64,000 nt of DNA from Clostridium carboxidivorans P7 (GCF_001038625.1 NZ_CP011803.1:1-64000); one strand, 5' to 3'; positions 1 through 8,588 are shown, numbered from the stretch's first letter. The notes: generated by a model not told the origin, from the letters alone. Numbers and translations: made by a program.

Positions 1-546
1 AAAAAGGTTGCTGTAGTAGGTGGAGGAAATGTTGCTATGGATGCTGCAAGAACAGCATTAAGATTAGGAGCAGAAGTACACATAGTTTACAGAAGATCAG
101 AATCAGAACTTCCAGCTAGAGTAGAAGAAGTACATCATGCAAAAGAAGAAGGTATAATTTTTGATCTTCTTACAAATCCAGTAGAAATTGTAGCAGATGA
201 AAATGGCTGGGTTAAAGGCATGAAATGTGTGAAAATGGAACTTGGAGAACCAGATGCATCAGGTAGAAGAAGACCTGTAGAAATTTCAGGTTCAGAGTTT
301 GTAATAGATGTAGACACTGTAATAATGTCTCTTGGAACATCACCAAATCCATTAATATCTTCAACTACTAAAGGATTGGAAATTAATAAAAGAAAGTGTA
401 TAGTAGCACAAGAAGAAACTGGTTTAACTTCTAGAGAAGGGGTATATGCTGGTGGAGATGCTGTAACAGGAGCTGCAACAGTAATACTTGCTATGGGAGC
501 TGGAAAGAAAGCTGCTAACGCTATTCATGAGTATTTAAGTAAATAA
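1..546 (+). CDS. gltD: Glutamate synthase (NADPH) small-subunit-type oxidoreductase, 3' part
   Basis: The reading frame is open from base 1, so the 5' part lies outside the window. The visible 181 residues begin with a dinucleotide-binding GGGNVAMDAART motif and continue with VYRRSESELPAR, typical of the NADPH-binding half of the GltD/GltA and NfnB-like flavoprotein family. The C-terminus holds the FAD-contacting GVYAGGDAVTGAATVILAMG segment. This family passes electrons between NADPH, flavin and ferredoxin or glutamate synthase. Without the N-terminus and upstream neighbour, a glutamate synthase small subunit cannot be told from an NfnB-type transhydrogenase subunit. A terminator hairpin follows at once, so this is the last gene of its operon. 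Confidence 0.85.
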   Translation, partial: KKVAVVGGGNVAMDAARTALRLGAEVHIVYRRSESELPARVEEVHHAKEEGIIFDLLTNPVEIVADENGWVKGMKCVKMELGEPDASGRRRPVEISGSEFVIDVDTVIMSLGTSPNPLISSTTKGLEINKRKCIVAQEETGLTSREGVYAGGDAVTGAATVILAMGAGKKAANAIHEYLSK

Positions 547-562
547 AGTGGTAATTAGGAAG

Positions 563-598
563 ATAAACTCCATATTTTTGTATGGGGTTTATTTTTTT
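563..598 (+). terminator. Rho-independent terminator after gltD-like gene
   Basis: Inverted repeat ATAAACTCCATA / TATGGGGTTTAT with a 6-base loop, running into a T-rich tract. Confidence 0.85.
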
Positions 599-712
599 GC
601 AAATAAAAAATTTATTATGTATAATAGTAGTATAGTTTAAGAATAATATTACTTTTATGTATATATTAATATATATATACAATAAATTGTATTTAAGGGA
701 GAATGTTTTGGT

Positions 713-1186
713 ATGATAAAATTATCTGTTTTTGAATTCTTTTGTAGAGGTATTCCAGAAGCATTTATATTTGTTCTTGCAAGTTTATTATTTACAAAGA
801 AGAAAATTGATAAAAAAAATTTGTTTATATCAAGCATTCTCTATGCAATAACTGTTTATTTAGTAAGAATGCTTCCAATTCATCTAGGAGTACATAGTAT
901 TATTCTTATTATGATTTATATTGTAATATCTGTTTTAATAAATAAGATAACCATTAATAAATCAATATTTTGTACATTGATTGAATTTTCAATATTATCA
1001 ATTTGTGAACTAACAAATTTATTTATATTAGGCTGGTTAAAAGTTGATATGCAAGGAATGCTAAGCAATCCAGCAAAAAAAGTTTTATATTTTATACCTT
1101 CTTTAATATTATTTAGCAGCATACTAGCACTATTTTATATAGTGATATGTAAAAATAGAAAAACTTATTTAGGTGTGCAGAAGTGA
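713..1186 (+). CDS. Small integral membrane protein, AgrC sensor-domain-like (copy 1)
   Basis: A 157-residue, very hydrophobic protein with about five predicted membrane spans and a short basic tail. RBS AAGGGAG lies 11 bases before the ATG. It is a clear paralogue of the next gene: both carry IPE near residue 15, LFT-KK, a YLVR-LPIH-GVH segment and an INK-I motif. That pattern resembles the N-terminal membrane sensor of clostridial GHKL (AgrC-type) kinases, but no kinase domain follows. Its position just before agrB suggests a role in peptide signalling, for example binding, export or immunity; this is inference. Confidence 0.7.
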   Translation: MIKLSVFEFFCRGIPEAFIFVLASLLFTKKKIDKKNLFISSILYAITVYLVRMLPIHLGVHSIILIMIYIVISVLINKITINKSIFCTLIEFSILSICELTNLFILGWLKVDMQGMLSNPAKKVLYFIPSLILFSSILALFYIVICKNRKTYLGVQK

Positions 1187-1441
1187 TTATATATAAGTAT
1201 AAGAACTTTAATTCATTGAATCAAAGAGTTCTAATATATTTCATATTGACAAAATGTAGAATCTTAGTAACTATATCCATGGGATGAATTAAGTATTACT
1301 ATACTTATTTATTAAAATTTTACTTTAAAAAAGTAGATAAAAGTAACTTTTTTAATTATAATATGACCTAATTATTCCTTTTATGAACAAATAATGTTAT
1401 AATTATTATAAATTCTAAATAAGGAAGGATTAATAAAAATT
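1187..1441. other. Intergenic spacer between the two paralogues
   Basis: 255 AT-rich bases without a gene. A weak hairpin (AGAACTTT / AAAGAGTTCT, 1202-1232) follows the first gene without a clear T tract. The second gene has RBS AAGGAAGG about 12 bases before its ATG. No convincing promoter was found. Confidence 0.4.
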
Positions 1442-1915
1442 ATGTTACAATTAGTTCCGATGGAATTTTTTTTAAGATGCATTCCTGAATCCATTTTGTT
1501 GATTTTTGTAAGTTATTTATTTACTGATAAAAAAGTTAGTAAAAAAGCTTATTTTATATCAAGTATGCTTTTTGCAATAATTTCTTATTTAGTAAGAAAA
1601 CTTCCCATTCATTTTGGGGTTCATACTATTATTATCATATTGATATATATTATGGTAAATGTATTAATAAATAAAATACCTATTGATAAAGCTATATCTT
1701 CTGTATTAAGTGGAGTTATAGTGTTATTAATTTGTGAATGGATAAACTTATTTATATTAAACGACTATTTAAAAGTTAACATACAAGTAATGGAAGATAA
1801 TCCAATGATGAGAACTTTATATATGATGCCTTCTTTAATACTATTTGTATGTTTCATTTCATTGTTATATTTATGGTTAAAAATAAAAAAGAGGAATAAG
1901 GATGTTTTTAATTGA
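1442..1915 (+). CDS. Small integral membrane protein, AgrC sensor-domain-like (copy 2)
   Basis: 157 residues, the same length as the gene at 713 and alignable along its whole length (IPES, YLFTDKKVSKK, YLVRKLPIHFGVHTI, INKIPIDKA, MPSLILF). About five membrane spans and a lysine/arginine-rich C-terminus. Its end overlaps the start of agrB by 14 bases, so translation is probably coupled and the product belongs to the agr unit. No catalytic motif is seen. The match to GHKL-kinase membrane sensors is family-level recognition; the function is unknown. Confidence 0.7.
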   Translation: MLQLVPMEFFLRCIPESILLIFVSYLFTDKKVSKKAYFISSMLFAIISYLVRKLPIHFGVHTIIIILIYIMVNVLINKIPIDKAISSVLSGVIVLLICEWINLFILNDYLKVNIQVMEDNPMMRTLYMMPSLILFVCFISLLYLWLKIKKRNKDVFN

Positions 1916-2564
1916 AAATTTATCAAATAAAATAGGAAACAAAATTGCTATAACTTTGAATTTAGATAAGGATTCTGAAGAAGTTATGGTTTATGGAGCT
2001 TTTAATCTCCTACAGATTTTATGGTCAACCTTATGGATTGTAGTATTTGGAACTGTTCTTAAGGTACTAATGGAAGCACTTATTATTTTTTTTACGATTA
2101 GTGCATTAAGAAAATATTCGGGAGGTGTCCATGCTAGTTCACCAGGAATATGTACCATTGTTGGAACTGTTGTTTCTGTTGGATTTGCTTTAATTATTGA
2201 TAAGTTATATTGGATATTTAATATAACTAATGTGAGTCTTTTAGCTGTGATAAGTTTAATTTTTTCATATTATGCAGTTTACAAGTTGGCTCCTGTGGAT
2301 AGCATTGCAAAACCTATTGTGAAATTAGAGACTAAAAAACAATTTAAAAGGAAATCTATAGTAGTGGTTGTTATTTCATGCATAATTGTATTGGTTATGA
2401 TAATTTTTTACTTTAAATATAAAAATATATTTCTATTGAATAGTGCTATGTGTATATGCGTAGGTGATGCTTGGCAAGCATTTACACTTACAAATATAGG
2501 ACATAAAATATTAACTAAACTAGATAACATATTAAAAAAACTTTGTAAGGAAGTGAAAGTATGA
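1902..2564 (+). CDS. agrB: AgrB-type accessory gene regulator membrane protease
   Basis: 220 residues with several membrane segments. It has the AgrB signature RKYSGGVHASSPGIC, in which His77 and Cys84 match the catalytic pair of staphylococcal AgrB in both position and spacing. AgrB cleaves the C-terminal tail of AgrD and forms the thiolactone or lactone ring of the autoinducing peptide at the cytoplasmic membrane. The gene starts inside the end of the preceding small membrane gene, and its TGA overlaps the agrD ATG by four bases (ATGA), a tight operon. No agrA or GHKL-type agrC follows. Confidence 0.93.
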   Translation: MFLIENLSNKIGNKIAITLNLDKDSEEVMVYGAFNLLQILWSTLWIVVFGTVLKVLMEALIIFFTISALRKYSGGVHASSPGICTIVGTVVSVGFALIIDKLYWIFNITNVSLLAVISLIFSYYAVYKLAPVDSIAKPIVKLETKKQFKRKSIVVVVISCIIVLVMIIFYFKYKNIFLLNSAMCICVGDAWQAFTLTNIGHKILTKLDNILKKLCKEVKV

Positions 2565-2698
2565 AAAAAAGTTTAAAAAAGGTTGCTGCAAATTTAAGTG
2601 CTAAAGTGCTTAAATCATTTGCACTTTCAACATCAGCATCAGCATGTGCTGTTGGTTTTTATCAACCTAAAGAACCAAAATGTCTTAGAGAAAAATAA
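2561..2698 (+). CDS. agrD: AgrD-type autoinducing peptide precursor
   Basis: A 45-codon gene. The protein starts MKKSLKKVAANLSAKV, an amphipathic membrane-targeting leader. A small-residue stretch (STSASA) precedes CAVGFY, followed by the acidic/proline tail QPKEPKCLREK. Known AgrD proteins share this three-part layout with a Cys-led five-residue ring and a conserved PxEP-type tail, so the mature signal is probably a thiolactone centred on CAVGF, possibly with flanking residues. RBS AAGGAAG is inside agrB. A strong terminator follows six bases after the stop. Confidence 0.9.
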   Translation: MKKSLKKVAANLSAKVLKSFALSTSASACAVGFYQPKEPKCLREK

Positions 2699-2703
2699 TA
2701 TTT

Positions 2704-2740
2704 AAAATATAAGGATCAAATTTTTGATCCTTATATTTTT
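2704..2740 (+). terminator. Terminator after agrD
   Basis: Near-perfect hairpin AAAATATAAGGATCAAA paired with TTTGATCCTTATATTTTT, ending in T residues. It sits between agrD and the histidine kinase gene. Confidence 0.9.
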
Positions 2741-2751
2741 AAAATGTTTTT

Positions 2752-4638
2752 ATGAATAATTTTATGGATGTGAAAAATATGTATAATATTGATAAAAATC
2801 GGCAACAAAATATATATAATATTGTATCTATTGTAAAATTGGCTTCATTGTGTTTTTGTGGAATTGTAATTTACAACGAATTTTTTATGAGAAATAAGGG
2901 TATTGCTAATGAAAATGATAATTATTTTTATATAATTGAATTAGGGTTGCTAATTTGTTTAATGTTTTTAATTTATTGGGGATGGTCATTTTTCTCTATA
3001 AGAATATTCAAGTCTAAAAATATAAAGAAAATGCAACTTATGGAAAATGCAGTATTCATTATGATATTTTCATTTTCAATTTTCTTATCTAACAGTTATA
3101 CAAGTCAATATAAGTTTTTATTTTTGTTTTTAATTATAACATCAACCTTACAATCTGGTATGAAATATGGAATGAGTATAGCTTTAATTTCATCTGTAAT
3201 AATATTAGCAATAGATTTAGTCTATGGAAGTAACAACAGCGTTAATTTATATTTTGAAAATGATTTAATTTTAGTTGGAGTTTTTATTTTAACGGCTTGG
3301 CCATTAGGACATTATGTTAAAATTGAAAAGGAAAATTTAAAACAAAAAGATATGCAGCTTAAAACATTAAACAGTAAATTAAGCAAGCAGGAAAAACATC
3401 GTAAATATATAGAAGGAATGCTTTTAAATAATGAAGCTTGTTATAATTTACTTATTGAAAACTCAAGAGATGCAATTTTTGTTCATCGTGATGATAAAGT
3501 GATATTTACAAATGAAAGTGCTGCAAAATTAGTTGGATTTACGAAAACAGAGGATTTAAATGAAAAATCAATTTTAGATTTTACTACTAGTAATGAAAAA
3601 GACAATGTTAAGGAAAAGTTTAAACAAATATATGATAAGAAAATAACCAGATTAGTTTTTGAAGAAAAAATAATGAGAAGTAATGGAGATATAGTTATTG
3701 TGAAAAATACTTCTACATATTTTATATATGAGGGAAAACAAACAATATTGAGTATTTTAAGTGATATAACCTCAGAAAAACAAGTGGAAAAACTTGAAAA
3801 AGATGTAGAGAAAAATATAAAATTATTAAATGAAACTCGTGAATTTAATAAAATGATAACGGAATTTTTTTCAAACATATCACATGAATTAAAGACTCCT
3901 TTAAATGTTATATTTTCTGCAGTGCAAGTATTAAATTTATATATTAACAAAAATGAAGGAGAAAATATAGAAAAGCAGCATAAGTACCTTAAGGTGGTAA
4001 AACAAAACTGTTATAGGCTTTTAAAGCTAATTAATAATTTATTAGATATAACTAGAGCAGATTCAGGATTCCTTAAACTTCACACTGGAAGGTATAATAT
4101 AGTGAGTGTTGTTGAAGATATCACTTTATCTGTTGTATCATATGTAGAAAGCAAAGGAATAAATCTTATATTTGATACTGATGTGGAAGAAAAAGTAATA
4201 AATTTTGATGCAGATAAAATTGAAAGAATTATTCTTAATTTATTATCCAATTCCATCAAATTTACTAATCCTGGAGGAAAAATATATGTAAATATGAGTG
4301 ATATAGGAAATGGTGTTACTATTTCTGTAAAGGATACAGGAGTTGGTATACCTGAAGATAAACTGCAAATGATATTTGAAAGATTTGGACAAGTTGATAA
4401 AACTTTAAGAAGAAATAGTGAAGGAACGGGTATAGGATTATGTCTTGTTAAGTCATTTGTAGAAATGCATGGTGGAACAATTGAAGTTAAAAGTAAATTA
4501 GGAGAAGGAAGTGAGTTTATTATTAAATTTCCGGAAATAATTACAGAACAACAACAGAGCGAAGAAAATTCTATGTATGAGACTAATACAGAAAGGATTA
4601 ATATTGAATTTTCAGATATATACTCCCAAGATACATAA
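2752..4638 (+). CDS. Membrane PAS-domain sensor histidine kinase
   Basis: 628 residues. The N-terminal ~205 residues are hydrophobic with about six membrane spans, then a short coiled stretch, a PAS domain (~225-340), a HisKA dimerisation domain with the phospho-accepting His in FFSNISHELKTPLN (~379), and an HATPase domain with N box (LLSNSIKFTNPGG), DTGVGIP and GTGIGL boxes. It is an orthodox kinase, not the GHKL type of AgrC. No response regulator is adjacent, so it is an orphan. It lies just after the agrD terminator with no good RBS, so the start is uncertain; it may still sense something linked to the agr signal. Confidence 0.85.
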   Translation: MNNFMDVKNMYNIDKNRQQNIYNIVSIVKLASLCFCGIVIYNEFFMRNKGIANENDNYFYIIELGLLICLMFLIYWGWSFFSIRIFKSKNIKKMQLMENAVFIMIFSFSIFLSNSYTSQYKFLFLFLIITSTLQSGMKYGMSIALISSVIILAIDLVYGSNNSVNLYFENDLILVGVFILTAWPLGHYVKIEKENLKQKDMQLKTLNSKLSKQEKHRKYIEGMLLNNEACYNLLIENSRDAIFVHRDDKVIFTNESAAKLVGFTKTEDLNEKSILDFTTSNEKDNVKEKFKQIYDKKITRLVFEEKIMRSNGDIVIVKNTSTYFIYEGKQTILSILSDITSEKQVEKLEKDVEKNIKLLNETREFNKMITEFFSNISHELKTPLNVIFSAVQVLNLYINKNEGENIEKQHKYLKVVKQNCYRLLKLINNLLDITRADSGFLKLHTGRYNIVSVVEDITLSVVSYVESKGINLIFDTDVEEKVINFDADKIERIILNLLSNSIKFTNPGGKIYVNMSDIGNGVTISVKDTGVGIPEDKLQMIFERFGQVDKTLRRNSEGTGIGLCLVKSFVEMHGGTIEVKSKLGEGSEFIIKFPEIITEQQQSEENSMYETNTERINIEFSDIYSQDT

Positions 4639-4719
4639 AATACTTTTAAATTTCCATAGAAAATGTATAAATTCAATCCTTGAGCGAAAAATAAGTATAA
4701 ACTTAAGGAGATGATTTGA

Positions 4720-5364
4720 TTGAAAAAGTTGTTGTATATTACTGCCAGCACAAAGCCTGAAGAAATGTCTACTAGTAAGGCTGTAGGTAGAGAATTTGTT
4801 GATCGATTTATGGAACAATATTCAGATTATGAACTAATGGAACTTGATATTTATAATGAATATATTCCTGAGATGAATTATAAATATTTTAAGTGTAGAG
4901 CGGAACTAGTTTCAGGACAGGAATATGAAGCATTGTCCCAAGATGATAAATTAGCGGTAGATAGAATAAATGAATTATGTGATCAATTTTTAAGTGCAGA
5001 TGTTTATGTAATTGCAGCACCTATGTGGAGTGTGATGTTTCCAGCTAAATTAAAGACATATATTGATTGTATTATACTTAACAACAAAGTTATTAGTGTA
5101 ACTCCTGATAAGGTTAAAGGCTTACTTGATGATAAGGAAAGAAAAATGATGTATATACAATCTTCAGGAGGAGTATATCCAAAAATTTTTTCAGGTAAAA
5201 TTAATCATGGAGTAAATTACATTCATGATACATTTAAGTTTTTAGGAATAAGTAAGTTTGATAAAATCATGGTTGAAGGGGTTGACATGCCATCAATTGG
5301 AAGAGAAGCAGCAATAGAAAAAGCTGTTGAAGAAATGGATGATATAATATCTAATATGCAATAG
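4720..5364 (+). CDS. azoR: FMN-dependent NADH-azoreductase / flavodoxin-fold quinone reductase
   Basis: 214 residues with the AzoR/AcpD layout: N-terminal ITASTKPEEMSTSK flavin-phosphate loop, the APMWSVMFPAKLKTYIDC segment contacting FMN, and a YIQSSGGVY loop. Such enzymes reduce quinones, azo compounds or nitroaromatics with NAD(P)H in the cytoplasm. RBS AAGGAG lies 9 bases before the TTG codon, which fixes a TTG start. The gene is monocistronic, with its own downstream hairpin. Confidence 0.85.
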   Translation: MKKLLYITASTKPEEMSTSKAVGREFVDRFMEQYSDYELMELDIYNEYIPEMNYKYFKCRAELVSGQEYEALSQDDKLAVDRINELCDQFLSADVYVIAAPMWSVMFPAKLKTYIDCIILNNKVISVTPDKVKGLLDDKERKMMYIQSSGGVYPKIFSGKINHGVNYIHDTFKFLGISKFDKIMVEGVDMPSIGREAAIEKAVEEMDDIISNMQ

Positions 5365-5500
5365 AAGTATATAAATTATTAAATATGATGAAGAATAACG
5401 TATTTTATGAGCTTTATTTCGTAGACAGTCATCAGTTATAAACGAACTTCCATCTAAACCTAAGAATCACTTGATATGAAAAACAACAATTTTAAAATAA

Positions 5501-5538
5501 AAGACCTATTAATGAACATATTTTCATTAATAGGTCTT
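5501..5538. terminator. Bidirectional terminator between azoR and the lyase gene
   Basis: Perfect 16-bp inverted repeat AAGACCTATTAATGAA / TTCATTAATAGGTCTT with a 6-base loop. T-rich flanks on both strands let it end both converging transcripts. Confidence 0.85.
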
Positions 5539-5612
5539 CATTTTATAAATTATTAAAATAATATTATAAGTTTTTAAATATCTGTATTGAAGTTTACAGT
5601 AAAATATTAAAT

Positions 5613-6815
5613 TTATTTTACTATTAAATCAAGAGCTTGCTTTAGATCATTTATTATGTCTTCTACATCTTCTAGACCAACAGATAATCTTACAAGACCA
5701 TCGCTTATTCCAGCAGCATGTCTTTCTTCTGCTGAATATGGTGAGTGAGTCATGGAAGCAGGATGCTCAATAAGAGTTTCAGCATCTCCTAAGCTTACTG
5801 CAAGAGTTGCTAGTTTTAAACTATTCATAACTAATGCACCTTCTGCCACGCCACCATTTAATTCAAAGGAAATCATAGCACCTGGAAGTTTCATTTGAGA
5901 TTTAGCAAGGTCATGATATTCGAAATTTTCAAGACCAGGATAGTATACTTTAGAAACAGCAGGATGTGCTTCTAAAAATTTAGCAACCTTCATAGCATTT
6001 TCACAATGTCTTTCCATTCTTATAGGCAAAGTTTTCATGCCTCTTATAATAAGGTATGCATTAAAAGGACTAAGTACTGCACCAGTCATATCTTTTAATC
6101 CAAAAAGTTTAACTTGATCTATAAATTCTTTTGTACCTACTGCGAACCCAGCAATAACATCTCCATGTCCATTTAAGTATTTAGTTGCAGAATGAACAAC
6201 TACGTCAGCACCTAATTCTAGAGGCCTTTGAATATAAGGAGTACAGAATGTATTGTCTACAAATACAAGACAATCCTTATTATTTTCATGAGCCACAGTA
6301 GATATTTTTTTGACATCATTAATTTTTAGTGTTGGATTTGCTGGAGTTTCAAGGTAAACAACTTTTGTATTTGGTTTTAATGCTTTTTTTATGTCTTCAA
6401 TATTTGTTGCATCAACAAATGTTACATCAACACCAAATCTTGTAAGACCATGATTTAAAAGAGCAAAAGTACATCCGTATAAAGTATCTGATGCAACCAC
6501 ATGATCACCAGCTTTAAGTGCAGTCCAAAGTGCAGCAGAAATTGCTCCCATACCAGATGCAGTAGATACGGCAGCCTCACCACCTTCTAGTAAGGCTAAT
6601 TTATCTTCAACTTCTGAACAAGTTGGATTTCCAAGTCTAGAATATATATAACCGTTTTCTTCGCCAGCAAATCTTTTTCCTCCTTGCTCAGCTGAATCAA
6701 ATATAAAAGTTGATGTTTGATATATTGGAGTAGCTAAAGATCCAAATTGTTTATCACCAACATGACCACCATGTATTGCTAATGTGTTAAATCCCATTTT
6801 TTTAATATCTTTCAT
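5613..6815 (-). CDS. megL: Methionine gamma-lyase (PLP-dependent)
   Basis: 400 residues of the Cys/Met-metabolism PLP family. The active-site lysine is K212 in HSATKYLNGHGD, and YGCTFALL (Tyr113, Cys115) is the motif that separates methionine gamma-lyase from cystathionine beta- and gamma-lyases. It splits methionine to methanethiol, ammonia and 2-oxobutyrate; some relatives also act on homocysteine. Upstream on the same strand are a perfect sigma-54 promoter and two TyrR-type boxes, then an enhancer-binding activator, so expression should depend on sigma-54 and an amino-acid-sensing regulator. Confidence 0.9.
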   Translation of the reverse strand: MKDIKKMGFNTLAIHGGHVGDKQFGSLATPIYQTSTFIFDSAEQGGKRFAGEENGYIYSRLGNPTCSEVEDKLALLEGGEAAVSTASGMGAISAALWTALKAGDHVVASDTLYGCTFALLNHGLTRFGVDVTFVDATNIEDIKKALKPNTKVVYLETPANPTLKINDVKKISTVAHENNKDCLVFVDNTFCTPYIQRPLELGADVVVHSATKYLNGHGDVIAGFAVGTKEFIDQVKLFGLKDMTGAVLSPFNAYLIIRGMKTLPIRMERHCENAMKVAKFLEAHPAVSKVYYPGLENFEYHDLAKSQMKLPGAMISFELNGGVAEGALVMNSLKLATLAVSLGDAETLIEHPASMTHSPYSAEERHAAGISDGLVRLSVGLEDVEDIINDLKQALDLIVK

Positions 6816-6859
6816 AAGAATTTTATCCTCCCTAAATGTTTTTATTTACTATGTATAAA

Positions 6860-6875
6860 AGCAAATTTTGTGCCA
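6860..6875 (-). promoter_or_regulatory. Sigma-54 (-24/-12) promoter for methionine gamma-lyase
   Basis: On the minus strand the sequence reads TGGCACAAAATTTGCT, an exact match to the TGGCAC-N5-TTGCW consensus. The -12 element is 45 bases before the megL ATG. The next gene upstream encodes a sigma-54 activator. Confidence 0.92.
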
Positions 6876-6937
6876 ATGTTAAAAAAAGGGAGTTAGCAAT
6901 GCACTGTAAATGTTTTCAACCACTTTTCCTTAGAAAA

Positions 6938-6955
6938 TGTAAAAATTTATTTACA
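6938..6955. promoter_or_regulatory. TyrR-type box 1 (enhancer site)
   Basis: TGTAAAAATTTATTTACA: an exact TGTAAA-N6-TTTACA palindrome, the consensus of the E. coli TyrR box. Its centre is roughly 100 bp upstream of the expected megL transcription start. Confidence 0.8.
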
Positions 6956-6957
6956 CT

Positions 6958-6975
6958 TGTAAAAAAAACTTTACA
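6958..6975. promoter_or_regulatory. TyrR-type box 2 (enhancer site)
   Basis: TGTAAAAAAAACTTTACA: a second exact TGTAAA-N6-TTTACA palindrome, centred 20 bp from the first, so both lie on the same helix face. It lies between the activator gene and the sigma-54 promoter. Confidence 0.8.
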
Positions 6976-7010
6976 TATTTTAAGAATTTATACAAAAATT
7001 TATAGAATAT

Positions 7011-8588
7011 TTAATGAAAATCTATTTTGTATTTATTTAATTTATTTATTATAGTAGTATGGGATACTCCAAGAGCTTTGGCAGCTTTTCTGCAACTTTT
7101 ATACTTTTTTATAGCTGAAATAAGGGCTTTTTTTTCAGCAGCTTCAACCACATCTTTTAATTTAAAATTAAAATTGAATTCATAGTCATCTGATGCTGTT
7201 TCATAATTTGAATTTTTTTCAAAATCCATAATTAAGTTTTCTTCTTTGAGAAGACTTCCATGACATAAATTCATAGCTCTTTCTACAACATTTTTCAATT
7301 CACGTACATTACCAGGCCAATTAGAGTTTACAAGCTTTTCTATAAAAGCCATTTCAGCACCTTTTATGTTTTTACCCATTTGTTTATTTAAATTTTTTAT
7401 AAAAAAGTTAACTAACATAGGTATATCTTCAATTCTATCCTTAAGGCAAGGAATATATATAGGTATTACATTCAGTCTATAATATAAATCTTCTCTAAAA
7501 GTATTTTTACTAATCATATCTTCTAAATTTCTATTAGTTGCTGCAATTATTCTTACATCTATTTTTTGCTCTATAGTACTACCTATTTTTCTTATGGTAC
7601 CTTCTTGTAAAACTCTTAAAAGCTTTGCTTGAAGAGAAAGTGATAATTCACCTATTTCATCTAGAAATAAAGTACCATTATGTGCTGCTTTGAATAAACC
7701 ATCCTTACCTTTTTCGATAGCTCCAGTAAAACTACCTTTTTCATATCCAAAAAGTTCACTTTCTATAAGATTGTCAGGAAGAGCTGCACAATTTATAGCA
7801 AGAAAGTTTTTACTGGATCTTGAACTTAATTTATGTATAGCCTTTGCATACAATTCTTTTCCTGTGCCGCTTTCACCACGAAGAAGTATAGTAGAGTTGC
7901 CATTTGCAACAGCCATGCATATTTTTCTCGTTTTTACCATGGAGGCACTATTTCCTATAATATCTTTAAAGGCTAAGTCTTCTTTGGAGGTAATAACATT
8001 TGTCATTTCTATAGCTTCATTAATATCTTTTAGGGATGCAACAGCAGCTAAAGTTTGTCCCTTATCATCTTTTACAGAACGTCCTGAAGTAATATAGTGA
8101 AAATTACTTTTAGCATTTTTCGTGAATATTTCAATATTATCATAATCCTTGCCAGTTTTTAAAAGATTAATAATAGGTGCATCGAAGCCTAAAAGTTGTC
8201 TTATATTCTTTCCAACTATATATTCTTTTTTCGTGTGAAATATTTTTTCACAATAATTATTAAAAAGTTCTATTTGTTCATTGTGATTTATGGCCAGTAT
8301 ACCATCTTGTACAGCATCAATAATTGCGAGAAGCTTCCTTTCGTTTTTTTCATAAGAAAGTAGTTCAACTTCCTGTACTTTTATAACACCATCTATGTTG
8401 AGTAGTTTTTTTATGATACTTACTTTTTTAGCTGATTCTTGCAAATTTTCAACCTTTATATATACTTTGTTTGGAAAGACTTCTAGTGAATGAATGCTTA
8501 TATTATTTTCATAAAGTTTTTTTAAAATATCTAAAACCATTCCAATTCTATCTTTGGAGATTATTTCAAGCCTTAAATAATTTTTCAT
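7011..8588 (-). CDS. TyrR-like sigma-54-dependent activator (ACT-PAS-AAA+-Fis HTH)
   Basis: 525 residues. An N-terminal ACT domain (~1-75, LEIISKDRIGMVLDILKKL) typically binds amino acids. A PAS domain follows (~80-190). The AAA+ domain (~205-440) has Walker A GESGTGKE, a GSFTGA loop that contacts sigma-54 (Ser for the usual Ala) and an LFLDEIGEL Walker B. A Fis-type helix-turn-helix ends the protein (SCRKAAKALGVSHTTIINKL). ATG at 8588 is chosen because AAGGA is 11-12 bases upstream; the GTG at 8597 is too close to it. This is the domain order of TyrR/PhhR. Tandem TyrR-type boxes just downstream, in front of megL, make that gene the likely target. Confidence 0.9.
   Translation of the reverse strand: MKNYLRLEIISKDRIGMVLDILKKLYENNISIHSLEVFPNKVYIKVENLQESAKKVSIIKKLLNIDGVIKVQEVELLSYEKNERKLLAIIDAVQDGILAINHNEQIELFNNYCEKIFHTKKEYIVGKNIRQLLGFDAPIINLLKTGKDYDNIEIFTKNAKSNFHYITSGRSVKDDKGQTLAAVASLKDINEAIEMTNVITSKEDLAFKDIIGNSASMVKTRKICMAVANGNSTILLRGESGTGKELYAKAIHKLSSRSSKNFLAINCAALPDNLIESELFGYEKGSFTGAIEKGKDGLFKAAHNGTLFLDEIGELSLSLQAKLLRVLQEGTIRKIGSTIEQKIDVRIIAATNRNLEDMISKNTFREDLYYRLNVIPIYIPCLKDRIEDIPMLVNFFIKNLNKQMGKNIKGAEMAFIEKLVNSNWPGNVRELKNVVERAMNLCHGSLLKEENLIMDFEKNSNYETASDDYEFNFNFKLKDVVEAAEKKALISAIKKYKSCRKAAKALGVSHTTIINKLNKYKIDFH

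Noticed and set aside
6836..7054. 72-codon open frame over the megL control region
   Set aside because: No RBS; it covers the sigma-54 promoter and TyrR boxes and overlaps the activator gene, with AT-driven composition.
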